A stretch of 64,000 nt of DNA from Viridibacterium sp035456105 (GCA_035456105.1 DATIDV010000020.1:1-64000), one strand, 5' to 3'. Counted from the stretch's first letter, positions 18,345 to 29,895 are shown. The notes: a model not told the origin generated them from the letters alone. Translations and numbers: made by a program.

Positions 18345-19075
18345 TCCTTTCTGTCGGTGGGTGGCGTTGCGGCAGCAGTCATCTGTGCCTCGCGTTGCGC
18401 CTTGGCGCGTGCCATGGCGGCGGCAATCAGGGCTTTCTTCGGATCGGCGACTTCGCTGCTGGCGCTGCCAGTCGTCGACGTTACCGATGAAGTACTTGCC
18501 TCGCTGCTCGGCGTACTCATACGCGCTGCGAGACGTTCGGCTTTCTCTTGCTTGTCACGTTCAAGTCGCATATTGCGAAACTCGAAGCGTTCGCGCGAAG
18601 CATCGGAGAACGTCTGCTGTCCTGCCTCGCGCTGACGCAAGGTGTTCGCGTCCGTGACGGTCTCCATCGTGATGCAATCGACCGGGCAGGGCGCTACGCA
18701 CAGCTCACACCCGGTGCACTCCGCGGCGATGATGGTGTGCATCTGTTTGGCAGCGCCGAGAATGGCGTCGACCGGACAGGCCTTGATGCATAGCGTGCAG
18801 CCGATGCAGGTTGTTTCATCGATGACCGCCAGCGCTAAAGGCTTCTCAATGCCGTTGGCGGGATTCAGCGGCTTGTAAGGGCGATCGAGCAGGCGCGCGA
18901 GCTTGTGGATGCCTGCGTCTCCACCGGGCGGACACTGGTTGATGTCCGCCTCGCCGGAGGCAATGGCATTTGCATAGGGCTTGCAGCCAGTGTAACCACA
19001 CTTGGTGCACTGGGTCTGCGGCAAGACCGCGTCGATCCGTGTCACGAGCGCTGCGAATTGCGAAACGGAGTTCAT
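18341..19075 (-). CDS. rsxB: RnfB/RsxB-type iron-sulfur protein
   Basis: Electron-transfer protein with an N-terminal 4Fe-4S motif (CTKCGYTGC, then a later Cys before PPGG) and two ferredoxin-type clusters (CIGCTLCIKACPVDAI and CTGCELCVAPCPVDC). The C-terminal third is low-complexity, Ala/Ser/Glu-rich. The ATG at 19075 (MNSVSQFAALV) is preferred to the one at 19129, which lies inside pyrD. No other rnf genes (A, C, D, G, E) are nearby and no membrane anchor is seen at the N terminus, so it is a solitary, soluble form as found in many betaproteobacteria. Confidence 0.85.
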   Translation of the reverse strand: MNSVSQFAALVTRIDAVLPQTQCTKCGYTGCKPYANAIASGEADINQCPPGGDAGIHKLARLLDRPYKPLNPANGIEKPLALAVIDETTCIGCTLCIKACPVDAILGAAKQMHTIIAAECTGCELCVAPCPVDCITMETVTDANTLRQREAGQQTFSDASRERFEFRNMRLERDKQEKAERLAARMSTPSSEASTSSVTSTTGSASSEVADPKKALIAAAMARAKAQREAQMTAAATPPTDRKE

Positions 19076-19098
19076 CTGCAGTTGTGTTGCGAGTGGCT

Positions 19099-20112
19099 TC
19101 AGGCCAGCGCTGCGGCGGCCTTGATGCAATCGCCCACCAGTTGCGGGCCGCCGTAGATGAAGCCGGTGTAGACCTGCACCAGGCTGGCGCCCGCCTGGAG
19201 TTTTTCCGCCGCATGCGCGCCTTCCGTAATGCCGCCGACGCCGATGATGGGCAACTCGCCTGCCAGTTTTCGTGCCAGCGCGGCGATTACGAGATTGGAT
19301 TTCTCGCGGACCGGCGCACCAGACAGGCCGCCCGTTTCGCTGGCGTGTTTCTGACCTTCGACGCCTTCGCGACCAATTGTCGTGTTGGTGGCGATGACGC
19401 CGTCGATACGGTGGCGACGCAAAGCGTCGGCAATATTGGTGATCTGTGCGTCATCCATGTCCGGCGCGATCTTCAGCGTCATCGGTACATAACGACCGTG
19501 TTTGTCGGCAAGCTGCGTCTGGCGTGCCTTGAGCTGACCCAGCAAATCATCGAGCTCGGACTCGCCCTGCAACTGGCGCAGGTTCTTGGTGTTCGGCGAG
19601 GAGATGTTGACCGTGACGTAGCTGGCGTGGGCATAGACTTTGTCGAGACAGATCAGATAGTCGTCCGCCGCTTTCTCGATTGGCGTATCAAAGTTCTTGC
19701 CAATATTGATACCCAGCACGCCTTTGTATTTGCTGGCCTTGACGCGTGCGAGCAGGTTGTCGACGCCGTGGTTGTTGAAGCCGAGACGGTTGATGATGGC
19801 CTTCTTCGCCGGGATGCGGAACATGCGCGGCTTCGGGTTGCCCGGTTGCGCGCGTGGCGTCACGGTGCCGACCTCGATGAAGCCGAATCCGAAGGCAGAC
19901 AGGCCGTCAATGGCGTCACCGTTCTTGTCCAGACCCGCGGCAAGGCCGACGGCATTGGGAAAGCGGATGCCCATGACTTCGACGGGCTTGCCTTCGACGC
20001 GAGCACAGCCGGGCGTCCAGGCGCCAAGATTGTGCAAGGTTGAAAGGGTGAGTTCGTGCGCGGTTTCAGGATCCAGCGCGAAGAGAAAGGGTCGAGCGAG
20101 TGAATAGAGCAT
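19099..20112 (-). CDS. pyrD: Dihydroorotate dehydrogenase (quinone), class 2
   Basis: Membrane-associated FMN enzyme that oxidises dihydroorotate to orotate in pyrimidine synthesis, passing electrons to quinone. It is 337 residues long, as usual for class 2. An N-terminal helix (MLYSLARPFLFALDPETAHEL) is followed by GLAAGLDKNGDAIDGL and by the catalytic-Ser loop NISSPNTKNLRQLQ, and the C-terminal FMN-binding GVGGI segment is present. It lies 23 bases upstream of the rsxB-like gene. Confidence 0.95.
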   Translation of the reverse strand: MLYSLARPFLFALDPETAHELTLSTLHNLGAWTPGCARVEGKPVEVMGIRFPNAVGLAAGLDKNGDAIDGLSAFGFGFIEVGTVTPRAQPGNPKPRMFRIPAKKAIINRLGFNNHGVDNLLARVKASKYKGVLGINIGKNFDTPIEKAADDYLICLDKVYAHASYVTVNISSPNTKNLRQLQGESELDDLLGQLKARQTQLADKHGRYVPMTLKIAPDMDDAQITNIADALRRHRIDGVIATNTTIGREGVEGQKHASETGGLSGAPVREKSNLVIAALARKLAGELPIIGVGGITEGAHAAEKLQAGASLVQVYTGFIYGGPQLVGDCIKAAAALA

Positions 20113-20133
20113 CGGCGGATTTTAGCGGAATGC

Positions 20134-21075
20134 TCATTGCAGCGTGGGTGAACCTTGTAACGGCTGTGCTTGCAGGGGCTCGAGGTGAGTCGTTACGTAC
20201 GCATCGCCGATCAGCGCTGCGATGCGCGCTTCGATTTCGTCGAGCAGCTCATGTGCCTGATCGACGCGCCAGTCGCCGGGTACCAGCACCTTCAGATGCA
20301 CGAAGCGTTGGCTGCCGGCACTGCGCGTCTTGAGTTCGGCGTGGCGGATGCCACGGTCGGCGTATTCGTCCAGCAGGGTCTGGATGCGATTTACGTCATC
20401 AGGTGGCAGCGCTTCGTCCATCAGTCCGGCTGCGGATCCGCGCATCAGGTGCCAGCCTTCGAAGAGAATGTGAATGGCGACGCCGATGGCAATCAGCGGG
20501 TCGAGCCACTCCCAGCCGGTGAGTTTTACCGCGATCAGCGCGATGATGACGCCCACCGTGGTCCATACGTCGGTCATGAGGTGGCGCGCGTCCGCGTCGA
20601 GTGCGACCGAGCGCAAGCGCTTCGCTGCTCTGGACAGTACAAGCGATACGGTCAGATTCAGGGCCGTGCTGGCAGCCGAGAACCATAGACCGATGCCCAG
20701 TGACTCCAGTGCTGCGGGGTGCTGCAAGCGCGGCACGGCGGCCCACAGGATGGCGCCCGCCGCGACAAAGATCAGGGTGCCTTCAAATCCGCTTGAGAAG
20801 TATTCCGCTTTGCTATGACCGAAGGGGTGGCCTTCATCCGCGGGCTCATTGGCAACTTGCAGCATCGCCAGCGCAAACAAGGCTCCCGCCAAGTTGACAA
20901 GGGATTCGAGTGCGTCGGACAACAGCCCGACCGAACCGCTGATCCACCAGGCAAATAGCTTGAGTGTGATCGTGGCGAGCGCTGCAGCGATGGACAGGCG
21001 CATGTAGCGCTTCGTCTCGTCGCCGCGCGACCTTTGTTGCGGTGGTGATGGTTGCTCTGGCGACATGATGGGCAA
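20134..21075 (-). CDS. Cation diffusion facilitator (CDF) transporter
   Basis: Inner-membrane divalent-metal/proton antiporter of 313 residues. Six predicted helices begin near residue 25. Helix 2 holds GLLSDALESLVN with metal-site Asp, and EGHPFGHSKAEY is the conserved loop before helix 3. Helix 5 has the matching ARHLMTDVWTTVGV (His/Asp). The cytoplasmic C-terminal metal-sensing domain (about 220-310) is present. Likely substrates are Zn, Fe, Co or Mn; the sequence alone does not decide. Confidence 0.9.
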   Translation of the reverse strand: MPIMSPEQPSPPQQRSRGDETKRYMRLSIAAALATITLKLFAWWISGSVGLLSDALESLVNLAGALFALAMLQVANEPADEGHPFGHSKAEYFSSGFEGTLIFVAAGAILWAAVPRLQHPAALESLGIGLWFSAASTALNLTVSLVLSRAAKRLRSVALDADARHLMTDVWTTVGVIIALIAVKLTGWEWLDPLIAIGVAIHILFEGWHLMRGSAAGLMDEALPPDDVNRIQTLLDEYADRGIRHAELKTRSAGSQRFVHLKVLVPGDWRVDQAHELLDEIEARIAALIGDAYVTTHLEPLQAQPLQGSPTLQ

Positions 21076-21601
21076 GACTTCCGGGGTTCAGGCACCACAG
21101 CGAGGAAGTACGGGAGCAAACCAATCACTTCCCGACTGACGGCAATCTACCTGAGCGCGTGTGCAGCGTACAGGCAAGCTCTTTGAGCCGACGAGGCTAC
21201 GGATTTGCTTTTGTCATGGTTTTCGATGCCTGCGCGTCAGGTGTTCGGGCCGATGACGCGCATGTTAAGCGTCGACGTAAAGAGCGGTTTGTCCATACGC
21301 AAGTCATTGAAAAATGCGCGCGGTTCGTGATGCTTTGCACCGTCTTGTGCGGCGCGAAATGTCGGTGCCAATTGGACTTGGCGAGGCTTTGTGGCATCCT
21401 TGCGCCCACTCTGGCGCATAGCTTGGATAACGAGTTAACTTGGTGCGACGCAGCACCGCGCAGGGCAGTCAGAGACGGCTTGGCCTTGCGAAACAAGTTT
21501 CATGTCGACCTTGTCTTCATACCTGCCTGACAGGATTTGAAAGACGGGCGAAGGCGGCACCGACCGCCGCTCGAAGTTGGGACAACGAAGGTGGAGACAA
21601 C
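21076..21601. other. Intergenic region upstream of the secretion operon
   Basis: This 526-base stretch has no open frame that looks coding. It must hold the promoter(s) for the divergent CDF gene and the secretion operon, but no convincing -35/-10 pair is visible to me. The GTG of gspG at 21602 is preceded by AAGGTGGAG. Confidence 0.5.
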
Positions 21602-22045
21602 GTGAGAAACATCAGGATTCTGAACAGCATTGGTTTGCGCAAGAAGGCCTCCGGTTTCACCCTGCTGGAACTGCTGGTGGTGGTTGCGATCATCGGTTTG
21701 CTGGCTTCCTACGTCGGCCCGAAATATTTCTCGCAGATTGGCAAATCCGAACAGGGTGTTGCCAAGGCGCAGATCGAATCCTTTGCCAAGGCGCTAGACC
21801 AGATGCGTCTCGACATCGGTCGCTATCCCACGACAGCTGAAGGGCTCAAGGCTCTCATGGAGCGTCCCGCCGGGTTGGCCAAGTGGAGTGGGCCCTACCT
21901 GGCCAAAGCCCTGCCGCTGGACCCTTGGGGCAAGGCCTATACCTACAGGAATCCTGGTACGCAGGGGCGCGACTTCGACATTGTCTCGTACGGCAGTGAC
22001 GGTCAGCCCGGTGGCACCGATTCTGCTGCCGACATCTTCAATTAA
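21602..22045 (+). CDS. gspG: Major pseudopilin of a type II-like secretion system
   Basis: Prepilin-like protein of 147 residues. A basic leader (LRKKASG) is followed by the cleavage/methylation site G-FTLLELLVVVAIIGLLA, with Glu at +5. The C-terminal half has the GspG pattern LDIGRYPTTAEGLKALMERP and PLDPWGKAYTYRNPG, with the acidic calcium-binding end SYGSDGQPGG. The GTG at 21602 follows AAGGTGGAG; the longer upstream frame lacks a pilin leader. It is the first gene of the operon. Confidence 0.93.
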   Translation: MRNIRILNSIGLRKKASGFTLLELLVVVAIIGLLASYVGPKYFSQIGKSEQGVAKAQIESFAKALDQMRLDIGRYPTTAEGLKALMERPAGLAKWSGPYLAKALPLDPWGKAYTYRNPGTQGRDFDIVSYGSDGQPGGTDSAADIFN

Positions 22046-22137
22046 GTGCCAATTGGTGACTCGCGCCTTCGCGAGCGGGTGTCGCACGCGACCTCCCTCA
22101 CTGATATTCACTGACAAATTACCGACCCCGAGACTGC

Positions 22138-23318
22138 ATGCAGTTCGAAATTCGCGCCCTGACGGCCGATAACCAGCTGCAGACACTTACGCTGGAAGCC
22201 GATGACGAGGTGGCCGCGCGCAAGGCCTGCGAGGTCCAGCGTCTGCGCCCCGTCACGGTACGTGCGCGTACCGGCCGCAGGACCAAGCGCGGTCGCGGCA
22301 CCTTCTCGCTGGTGCTGTTCAGTCAGGAGCTCCTGTCCTTGCTGGACGCGGGTCTGAGTCTGGTGGAGTCGCTCGAAGCGCTTGTAGAGAAGGAAGCCGG
22401 CGTGCTTGCGCGCGGCATCATGGAGAGCCTGATCCATCGCATGCGCGAGGGTCTGCGTTTTTCTGATGCGGTGGGCTTGCAGTCGGAGCATTTTCCGCCG
22501 CTGTTCATCGGCATCGTGCGCGCTGCTGAACGTACCAGTGATTTGCCGCGTGCCCTGGCGCGTTTCATTGACTATCAGACGCGTGTCGATCAGGTGCGCG
22601 CGCGGCTGGTCAGTGCAGCGGTGTATCCGGCGATCCTGCTGTCAGTCGGCGGTCTGGTGGCTGTGTTCCTGATGATGTACGTGGTGCCGAAGTTTGCTGC
22701 GGTGTACAAGGACAGCGGTCGCGAGTTGCCCTTCATGTCGAAGATGCTGCTTGGTTTCGGCGAATTCATTGGCTCGAATCTTTTCATCGTGCTGCCAGCC
22801 TTCGTCGGCTTGATCGTGTTTGTAGTGTGGCAGTTGCGCCGTATCGGTCGTGAAAATCGCTGGGGGCAGATCGCGAGCCGGATTCCGGGTATCGCCGAAC
22901 GTGTGCAGATTCTCGAAATCTCGCGTTTGTATCTGACGGTTGGCATGTTGCTCGAGGGCGGCATTCCCATCGTTACGGCGCTGGACATGGTGGCTGGAAC
23001 GGTGGCGGCTTCGTCGCGGACCAAACTGGTGGCGGCGCGTGCCGATATCAGCAATGGCGAGCCGGTGTCGCAAGCCTTCGAGAAACGCGGGCTGACGACA
23101 CCGATTGCCTTGCGCATGTTGCGCGTAGGTGAGCGCTCCGGGCAGATGGGCGCGATGCTGACCAAGTCGGCGCTGTTTTATGAAGGTGAAAGTTCTCGCT
23201 GGATCGAGAGATTCAGCAAGGCTGTGGAACCTGCCCTCATGGCCGTCATCGGCATAGTGGTAGGCTTTATCGTGGTGTTGCTATACATGCCGATTTTCGA
23301 TTTGGCGGGGTCTGTTTC

Positions 23319-23322
<4 letters not shown>
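22138..23322 (+). CDS. gspF: Type II secretion inner-membrane platform protein GspF
   Basis: Polytopic inner-membrane platform protein (394 residues) that couples the secretion ATPase to the pseudopilus. It has two GspF/PilC domains (about 60-190 and 260-385) and three hydrophobic helices, the last being VIGIVVGFIVVLLYMPIFDL, which is the family signature end. The N-terminal ubiquitin-like segment (MQFEIRALTADNQLQTLTLEA) is also typical. Its stop overlaps the GTG start of gspE (GTGA). Confidence 0.93.
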
Positions 23323-24987
<1,665 letters not shown>

Positions 24988-25007
<20 letters not shown>

Positions 25008-25833
25008 GCGTCGTCTAGGCATGGGTGTGGGTGCCGGCGAGATGTTGATTGTCGATGGAGTCAGTTCGCAAGGCGCACATGTCAGTAGCATGCTGCCGCT
25101 GCGAGACTACCTGCCCGGCGCCTCGTCGCCGGAGACCGCCATCTGGGAGCCGGCCGTCAGCACGGCACTGGCTCAGGCCGGTAAGGTCTCCGGCAATCTG
25201 CAGGTTTCCGTCTCTGACGACTGGGTACGCTACTGGATGGTGACGCCTCCTACAGGGCTGGGCAGCCTTGCCGAGTTGCGTGCACTGGCGGCTAATCGCT
25301 TCGAGCAATTGTTCGGCGCGGCTGCGGAGGCCTGGCACATCGAGGCCGACTGGAGTGATGACCGTGCCATGTTGGCCTGCGCCTTGCCGAAATCTCTGAT
25401 CACGGCGCTTGGCGAGGTTTCGCGCCAGAACGACTGTACGCTGGGCTCCATCGTTCCCGAGGCCGTGCGCCTTATCAATCGCGATGCCGGCAGCCTTGGC
25501 GATGATGGCTGGGTTTGCTCGTTCGGCTCGCATTCCTTTCTTGCAATATTGCGTGCCGAGGGACGGCTGCTGTCGGCACGACAGTTCCACTTTGATTTGC
25601 TCCCGACCCTGCCGGAAGTGCTGGCTCGTCTTGAAACCGAAGCACTGCGTATGGGTCTCGACATGCCGCAAAGCATCTTCCTGCTGGGCGATGCGCCACC
25701 GATGGTCGAGTTGCCGGACCGTCCCCAGCTGCGCGTCGTGCCGGTCGGCAGGCAACTTGCCCTGCCCAAGCCGATTGGACTGGATCGCAAGACGGACGCC
25801 TATCGCCTCGCCTTGTACGGAGCGATGAATTGA
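24988..25833 (+). CDS. PilM/GspL-like cytoplasmic assembly protein
   Basis: A 281-residue protein between the secretion ATPase and a PilN-like gene, the place held by PilM (type IV pili) or the cytoplasmic half of GspL. It lacks a membrane helix, so with the next gene it would be a split GspL. Actin-like-fold features are only weakly visible, and assignment rests mainly on gene order and coupling (GTG start inside the end of gspE, TTGA overlap at its end). The predicted role is to link GspE to the inner-membrane ring. Confidence 0.65.
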
Positions 25834-26414
25834 AGCCGTTGCAGATAGATTTCACGCCTCGCCATGATTGGCTTGAGGCGGGCACCGACAAGCGCCACCG
25901 TTCCGTGTGGGCCTTGGCTTGCTTGCTTGCCCTGTTTCTGTTGGTGGCCAGCCTGACGATCGCATGGAAGCTGCAGAGCGAGCGTTCAGCTGTTAATGCC
26001 AGGATCGCAGACCTGCAGACTGAGCTTGATGTGGGTCAGGAGAGCGAGGCCCGCAACGACAGCCTGACAGCAGAGTCGGCGCAATCTGTGCAACAGGCAA
26101 ACCAGTTTCTCAACTATCCATGGGCGAAGATGCTCGGCACGCTGGAACACAATGCGCGGCCCGAGGTTTCGTTGATCTCGCTGGAAATGGGCGTGCAGCG
26201 TCAATCCAGCAAGCTCGTGGTTGAGGGCGCCGATGTGGGGGCCGTGCTGAGCTATATCGAGACGCTGCGTGAAGAGCCCCTATATGCCTCCTTGATGTTG
26301 GTGCGGCAGGAAAAAGGCGGGGCAGGCGCGGATGGCGGCGGCCAGCGCTTCACGCTGGAGGCTGCCGCTGCTCAGCCAGAGCCGCCAGTTGCCGGAAAGA
26401 GCGGAGAGCGCTGA
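25830..26414 (+). CDS. PilN-like inner-membrane assembly protein
   Basis: A 194-residue bitopic protein. A cytoplasmic N-terminal segment (KPLQIDFTPRHDWLEAG) is followed by one membrane helix (about 30-50, WALACLLALFLLVASLTIAW), then a periplasmic coiled coil and ferredoxin-like domain. This is the layout of PilN and of the periplasmic half of GspL. The TTG start at 25830 overlaps the previous stop (TTGA). With the PilM-like protein it would replace GspL. The gene directly after starts at the last base of its stop codon. Confidence 0.75.
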   Translation: MKPLQIDFTPRHDWLEAGTDKRHRSVWALACLLALFLLVASLTIAWKLQSERSAVNARIADLQTELDVGQESEARNDSLTAESAQSVQQANQFLNYPWAKMLGTLEHNARPEVSLISLEMGVQRQSSKLVVEGADVGAVLSYIETLREEPLYASLMLVRQEKGGAGADGGGQRFTLEAAAAQPEPPVAGKSGER

Positions 26415-27013
26415 TGGCTGGCATGACATTTTCAAGTGACAAGTTGCGTCTCAAGGCTGAACTGCTGTACAGCCGTCAGGGTGTGCTGCCCTTCGTGGCG
26501 GCCCTGTTGCTGCTGCTCGCCGTCTTGTTTGGTGTGCTGATGGTGCCAGGCCAACTGGCAGCCAAAGACCGTGCTGAGCGCGAGCTGGACAAGCTCGTTG
26601 AACAGCAGAAGAACATGCGTACGAAGCCTGGCGAGCGGCAACTTTCACCCGCACAAAGTCTGGCGCGCGCGCTGGGCGACCCGGAGGTGACCAACGCCCA
26701 GATCCGCGCACTGCAGGATTTCGCAGGTGCGAGTGGCGTGAATGTCGTGCAGGCTGATTTCCGCCGTATCAACGATACGCAACGAGCTTATTCGAGATTG
26801 CAGATCACGCTGCCCGTGAAGGCTGACTACCCTTCGCTGCGGCGTTTTCTTTATAGCTTGTTGACGGAAATGCCAGCCCTTTCGCTGGATCAGCTGACCA
26901 TCAAGCGTGAGTCGGCCACCAGCGCGCAAGTGGAGGCGCAACTGGTGTTGTCGCTGTGGCAGAAGGCGCCATCCGTGAGTGCTGATCAAGGCGCAGTTGG
27001 GGGTGCCAATTGA
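26414..27013 (+). CDS. PilO/GspM-like inner-membrane assembly protein
   Basis: A 199-residue protein with a cytoplasmic start, one membrane helix (VLPFVAALLLLLAVLFGVLM, about 23-42), a coiled-coil stretch and a C-terminal ferredoxin-like fold, matching PilO and GspM. Position three in the M-N-O-P order supports PilO. ATG 26414 overlaps the previous stop by one base. It is expected to form a periplasmic ring with the PilN-like protein. Confidence 0.72.
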   Translation: MAGMTFSSDKLRLKAELLYSRQGVLPFVAALLLLLAVLFGVLMVPGQLAAKDRAERELDKLVEQQKNMRTKPGERQLSPAQSLARALGDPEVTNAQIRALQDFAGASGVNVVQADFRRINDTQRAYSRLQITLPVKADYPSLRRFLYSLLTEMPALSLDQLTIKRESATSAQVEAQLVLSLWQKAPSVSADQGAVGGAN

Positions 27014-27543
27014 AGGATCGCAAGCGGATGTTGATCATGCTGCCAATTCTGGCGGTTGCCGCATGGCTGGCTATTTTTGGTGACAAGGCACCCGTCGGGC
27101 AGGGGACTGAGGTTGCTGCGGTTGCGCCGCGCCGGGCGACAGATCCTGCGGGCTCTGGCGAGGTCATTGCCCGTCCGCCTGGCGCGAATGTGCCAGCGGA
27201 TGCAGGGGGACCGACGTCACCACGCCAGGACATCAAGAAAGCCCTGAGTGAGACGTCATCGCCAAATCTGTTTGTCTCCAACGCGCCACCGCCACCACCG
27301 CCGGCCCCTGTAGTCGATCCGGAAGATCTGCCGCCGCCACCGCCGAGCTTCAGGGTGATCGGGAGCATGAATAAGGATGGGCGTCTCAACGTATTCCTCG
27401 ATAAGGACAACCAGACCTATGTCGCCATCCCCGGCGCGGTGATTGACGGTAACCGTGTCGACGTCGTCAAGTCAGACCAGGTGCAGCTTTTCAATTTATC
27501 AACCAAGACAACCCAAATCATCCCGATTGAGGGTGACAAATGA
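27010..27543 (+). CDS. PilP/GspC-like periplasmic linker protein
   Basis: A 177-residue protein with an N-terminal membrane anchor (MLIMLPILAVAAWLAIFG), a long Pro/Gly-rich linker containing a run of prolines (PPPPPPAPV) and a small C-terminal beta domain (about 113-175, FRVIGSMNKDGRLNVFLDKD) like the HR domain of GspC or PilP, which binds the secretin. The TTG start overlaps the previous stop. It takes the slot directly before the secretin gene and likely docks the inner-membrane ring to it. Confidence 0.7.
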   Translation: MKDRKRMLIMLPILAVAAWLAIFGDKAPVGQGTEVAAVAPRRATDPAGSGEVIARPPGANVPADAGGPTSPRQDIKKALSETSSPNLFVSNAPPPPPPAPVVDPEDLPPPPPSFRVIGSMNKDGRLNVFLDKDNQTYVAIPGAVIDGNRVDVVKSDQVQLFNLSTKTTQIIPIEGDK

Positions 27544-29483
27544 AAACCACAAAAAAAACTTTGCGGCTCACTGCAGCATGCGGTCTGGTGATGGTATTTG
27601 CGACCGCCATCGCGATTTCGGGTTGCGCCAGCACGTCGGCGCATAACGATCTGGAATATGGCAAGGCGCTGATGGCGACCGGGAGTGTCAAGGATGCCAA
27701 TGTCGTACTCGAGAAGGCGCAGAAGGAATATCCGAAGGATGAGGCAATTGCGGAAGCCCTGACCACGTCGCGCAAGCAGCTGGGCGCCTATCTGCTCTCA
27801 GAAGGCAATATCGCTCTCGAGCAAGGTCGCTGGGATGTCGCCGCGTCCAGTTTCAGCCAGCTTGCGAAGGTCAAAGGATTCGAGGCGCAGGGCACTGAGC
27901 GCATGGCCGTCGTGGAGATGGCTCGCCGCGATGTTGGCACCGCTGCGCCTTCCTCAAACAACTCGGCCGCTGCCCCGACTCCGGTTCCGTCTTCGTCCGC
28001 ACTGGTACCCACCGACAACACAGCGTCAGCTGCACCTGTGACAGCTGCCAAAGCGGTTGAGCCAGCAGTTGCTGCCCGCGCGGCGAGGCCGCTATCACCA
28101 CTGGACGACGCACTTTCCAAGAAGATCACCTTGCAGTTCCGTGATGCACCCGTGCGCTCCCTGTTCGATGCCATCGGCAAGACTTCGGGTCTGAACATCG
28201 TCATTGACAAGGATGTGCAGCCGGACCTGAGGGCGTCGATCTATCTGAAGGACACCACGATCCGCAATGCAATCGACAAGGTTGTGCTGACGACGCGTTT
28301 GGGCTGGCGGGCGACCGATGACAATACCTTGCTGATCTATCCCGATGAGCCTGCCAAGCAGAGCGACTATCAGGGCCTGGTCGTGCGGGGTTTTCATCTC
28401 GCCAACGCCGACGTCAAGCTGGTGGCTAATAGTCTGAAAACGGTACTCAAGTTCCGCGATGTCGTGGTGGACGAAAAACTCAACATGATCGTGGTACGCG
28501 ACACGCCGCAGGCGATTGCAATGGCCGACCAGCTGATTGCCCTGCATGACGTGGCCGAGCCGGAAGTCATGCTGGAGGTGGCAATCGTCGAGGTCACCAA
28601 GGGCAAGCTGCAGAGTCTGGGTGTGGCTTGGCCCGCGTCCTTGACCCTGGTGCCTATTTCACGCGTTTCAAATACCTCCACCACGGTTTCATCGGGTGTC
28701 GTGGTCGCGAACTCTGCCCCTGGATCGCCAACGCTGGCTGACCTGCTCGGCCTCAATACGAACAATCTGGGCATGACTCTGGGCGGCATCACCTTCAGCG
28801 CCAACGATACCGATAGCGGTGTCAATGTCTTGGCCAATCCGCGCATCCGCGCCAAGAACAAGGAAAAGGCCAAGATCCAGATCGGTGAGCGCGTGCCAAA
28901 CGTGTCTTCCAATGCGACATCGAATGGCGTGATCAGTCAGGCCGTTACTTACATCGATGTGGGCCTGAAGCTTGAAGTCGAGCCACAGGTGTTCCCCGGC
29001 AATGAAATTGGTCTGAAGATCTCGCTCGAAGTGAGCAATATCAACAGCACGATCGAAAACAAGACAGCCGGTACGGTGAACTACCGCATCGGAACACGCA
29101 ACGCTTCGACGGTGTTGCGACTGAAGGATGGTGAAAATCAGATTCTCGCGGGTTTGATCCAGGATTCTGATCGCCAGTCGGTCACCAAGGTGCCGCTGCT
29201 TGGCGATATTCCCCTTCTGGGCCGCCTGTTCCGTTCTGACAGTACGGACAAGAGCAAGACCGAGCTGATCCTGTCGATCACGCCACGTCTGATTCGCGGG
29301 AATACCAAGCCCCTCGCCGAAGCCGAGAGCTTCGATGCTGGCACGATCACAAGTGTGCGCGGGCGTCGTAACGAAGCCGAAGCGCCTCAGCAGATCGACC
29401 AACCCGTTCCCGCGCAACAACAGCCGGTGCAGACGAATCAGGATGGCTCGAACAACAACCAGCGCCGATCAAGGGATGATTGA
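27540..29483 (+). CDS. gspD: Lipoprotein secretin GspD/MshL-like
   Basis: Outer-membrane secretin channel of 647 residues. The signal peptide ends in AISGC, a lipobox, so it is probably a lipoprotein that needs no pilotin. Residues about 35-130 look like TPR-type repeats, followed by an Ala/Pro linker. An STN domain (about 195-245, ITLQFRDAPVRSLFDAIG), an N1-type domain and the secretin core follow (VPLLGDIPLLGRLFRS near residue 550, the secretin signature). ATG 27540 overlaps the previous stop. The TPR-like extension is unusual for GspD. Confidence 0.9.
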   Translation: MKTTKKTLRLTAACGLVMVFATAIAISGCASTSAHNDLEYGKALMATGSVKDANVVLEKAQKEYPKDEAIAEALTTSRKQLGAYLLSEGNIALEQGRWDVAASSFSQLAKVKGFEAQGTERMAVVEMARRDVGTAAPSSNNSAAAPTPVPSSSALVPTDNTASAAPVTAAKAVEPAVAARAARPLSPLDDALSKKITLQFRDAPVRSLFDAIGKTSGLNIVIDKDVQPDLRASIYLKDTTIRNAIDKVVLTTRLGWRATDDNTLLIYPDEPAKQSDYQGLVVRGFHLANADVKLVANSLKTVLKFRDVVVDEKLNMIVVRDTPQAIAMADQLIALHDVAEPEVMLEVAIVEVTKGKLQSLGVAWPASLTLVPISRVSNTSTTVSSGVVVANSAPGSPTLADLLGLNTNNLGMTLGGITFSANDTDSGVNVLANPRIRAKNKEKAKIQIGERVPNVSSNATSNGVISQAVTYIDVGLKLEVEPQVFPGNEIGLKISLEVSNINSTIENKTAGTVNYRIGTRNASTVLRLKDGENQILAGLIQDSDRQSVTKVPLLGDIPLLGRLFRSDSTDKSKTELILSITPRLIRGNTKPLAEAESFDAGTITSVRGRRNEAEAPQQIDQPVPAQQQPVQTNQDGSNNNQRRSRDD

Positions 29484-29499
29484 TCTGCGGGCGCATGAA

Positions 29500-29895
29500 A
29501 TGAACGGCAAAACGACACCTTGCTGCAAGCAGAGCGCCTTCACGATGATCGAAATGCTCATCGTGATGGCGATCATTGCCGTGTTGCTGACGCTGTCACT
29601 GCCAAAGTTCTTTCAGGGTGTAGACCGTTCGAAAGAGTCCGTGTTGATGGAGAATCTGCACGCCACGCGCGACGTGATTGATAAGTTCTACAGCGACACC
29701 GGGCGTTATCCGGAGTCTCTGCAGGAGCTTGTCGACAAGAAATACCTGCGTAGCGTGCCGATCGATCCCGTGACGGGAAATGCGCGCACCTGGATCCTCG
29801 TGCCACCTGAACCGCCCTACAAGGGCCAGGTGTTCGACATCAAGAGTGGCGCGCGCGGCGCCACGAAAGACGGCAGGGCTTTCGGTTCCCTGTAG
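29500..29895 (+). CDS. Second GspG-like pseudopilin
   Basis: A 131-residue prepilin-like protein. The leader (KTTPCCKQSA) is followed by FTMIEMLIVMAIIAVLLTL, with Glu at +5. The residue before the cleavage site is Ala rather than Gly. The C-terminal part has the GspG-type SDTGRYPESLQELVDKKYL and PIDPVTGNARTWILVPP pattern. ATG 29476, overlapping the gspD stop, is an alternative start that would give a longer leader. It ends the operon, and its TAG stop lies inside repeat family B. Confidence 0.82.
   Translation: MNGKTTPCCKQSAFTMIEMLIVMAIIAVLLTLSLPKFFQGVDRSKESVLMENLHATRDVIDKFYSDTGRYPESLQELVDKKYLRSVPIDPVTGNARTWILVPPEPPYKGQVFDIKSGARGATKDGRAFGSL

Noticed and set aside
18970..20043. 357-codon plus-strand open frame
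   Set aside because: Antisense to pyrD and the rsxB-like gene; no domain pattern.
21376..21400. Possible sigma-54 promoter (TGGCAT...TTGC) before gspG
   Set aside because: The GG and GC are not 10 bases apart as sigma-54 promoters require.
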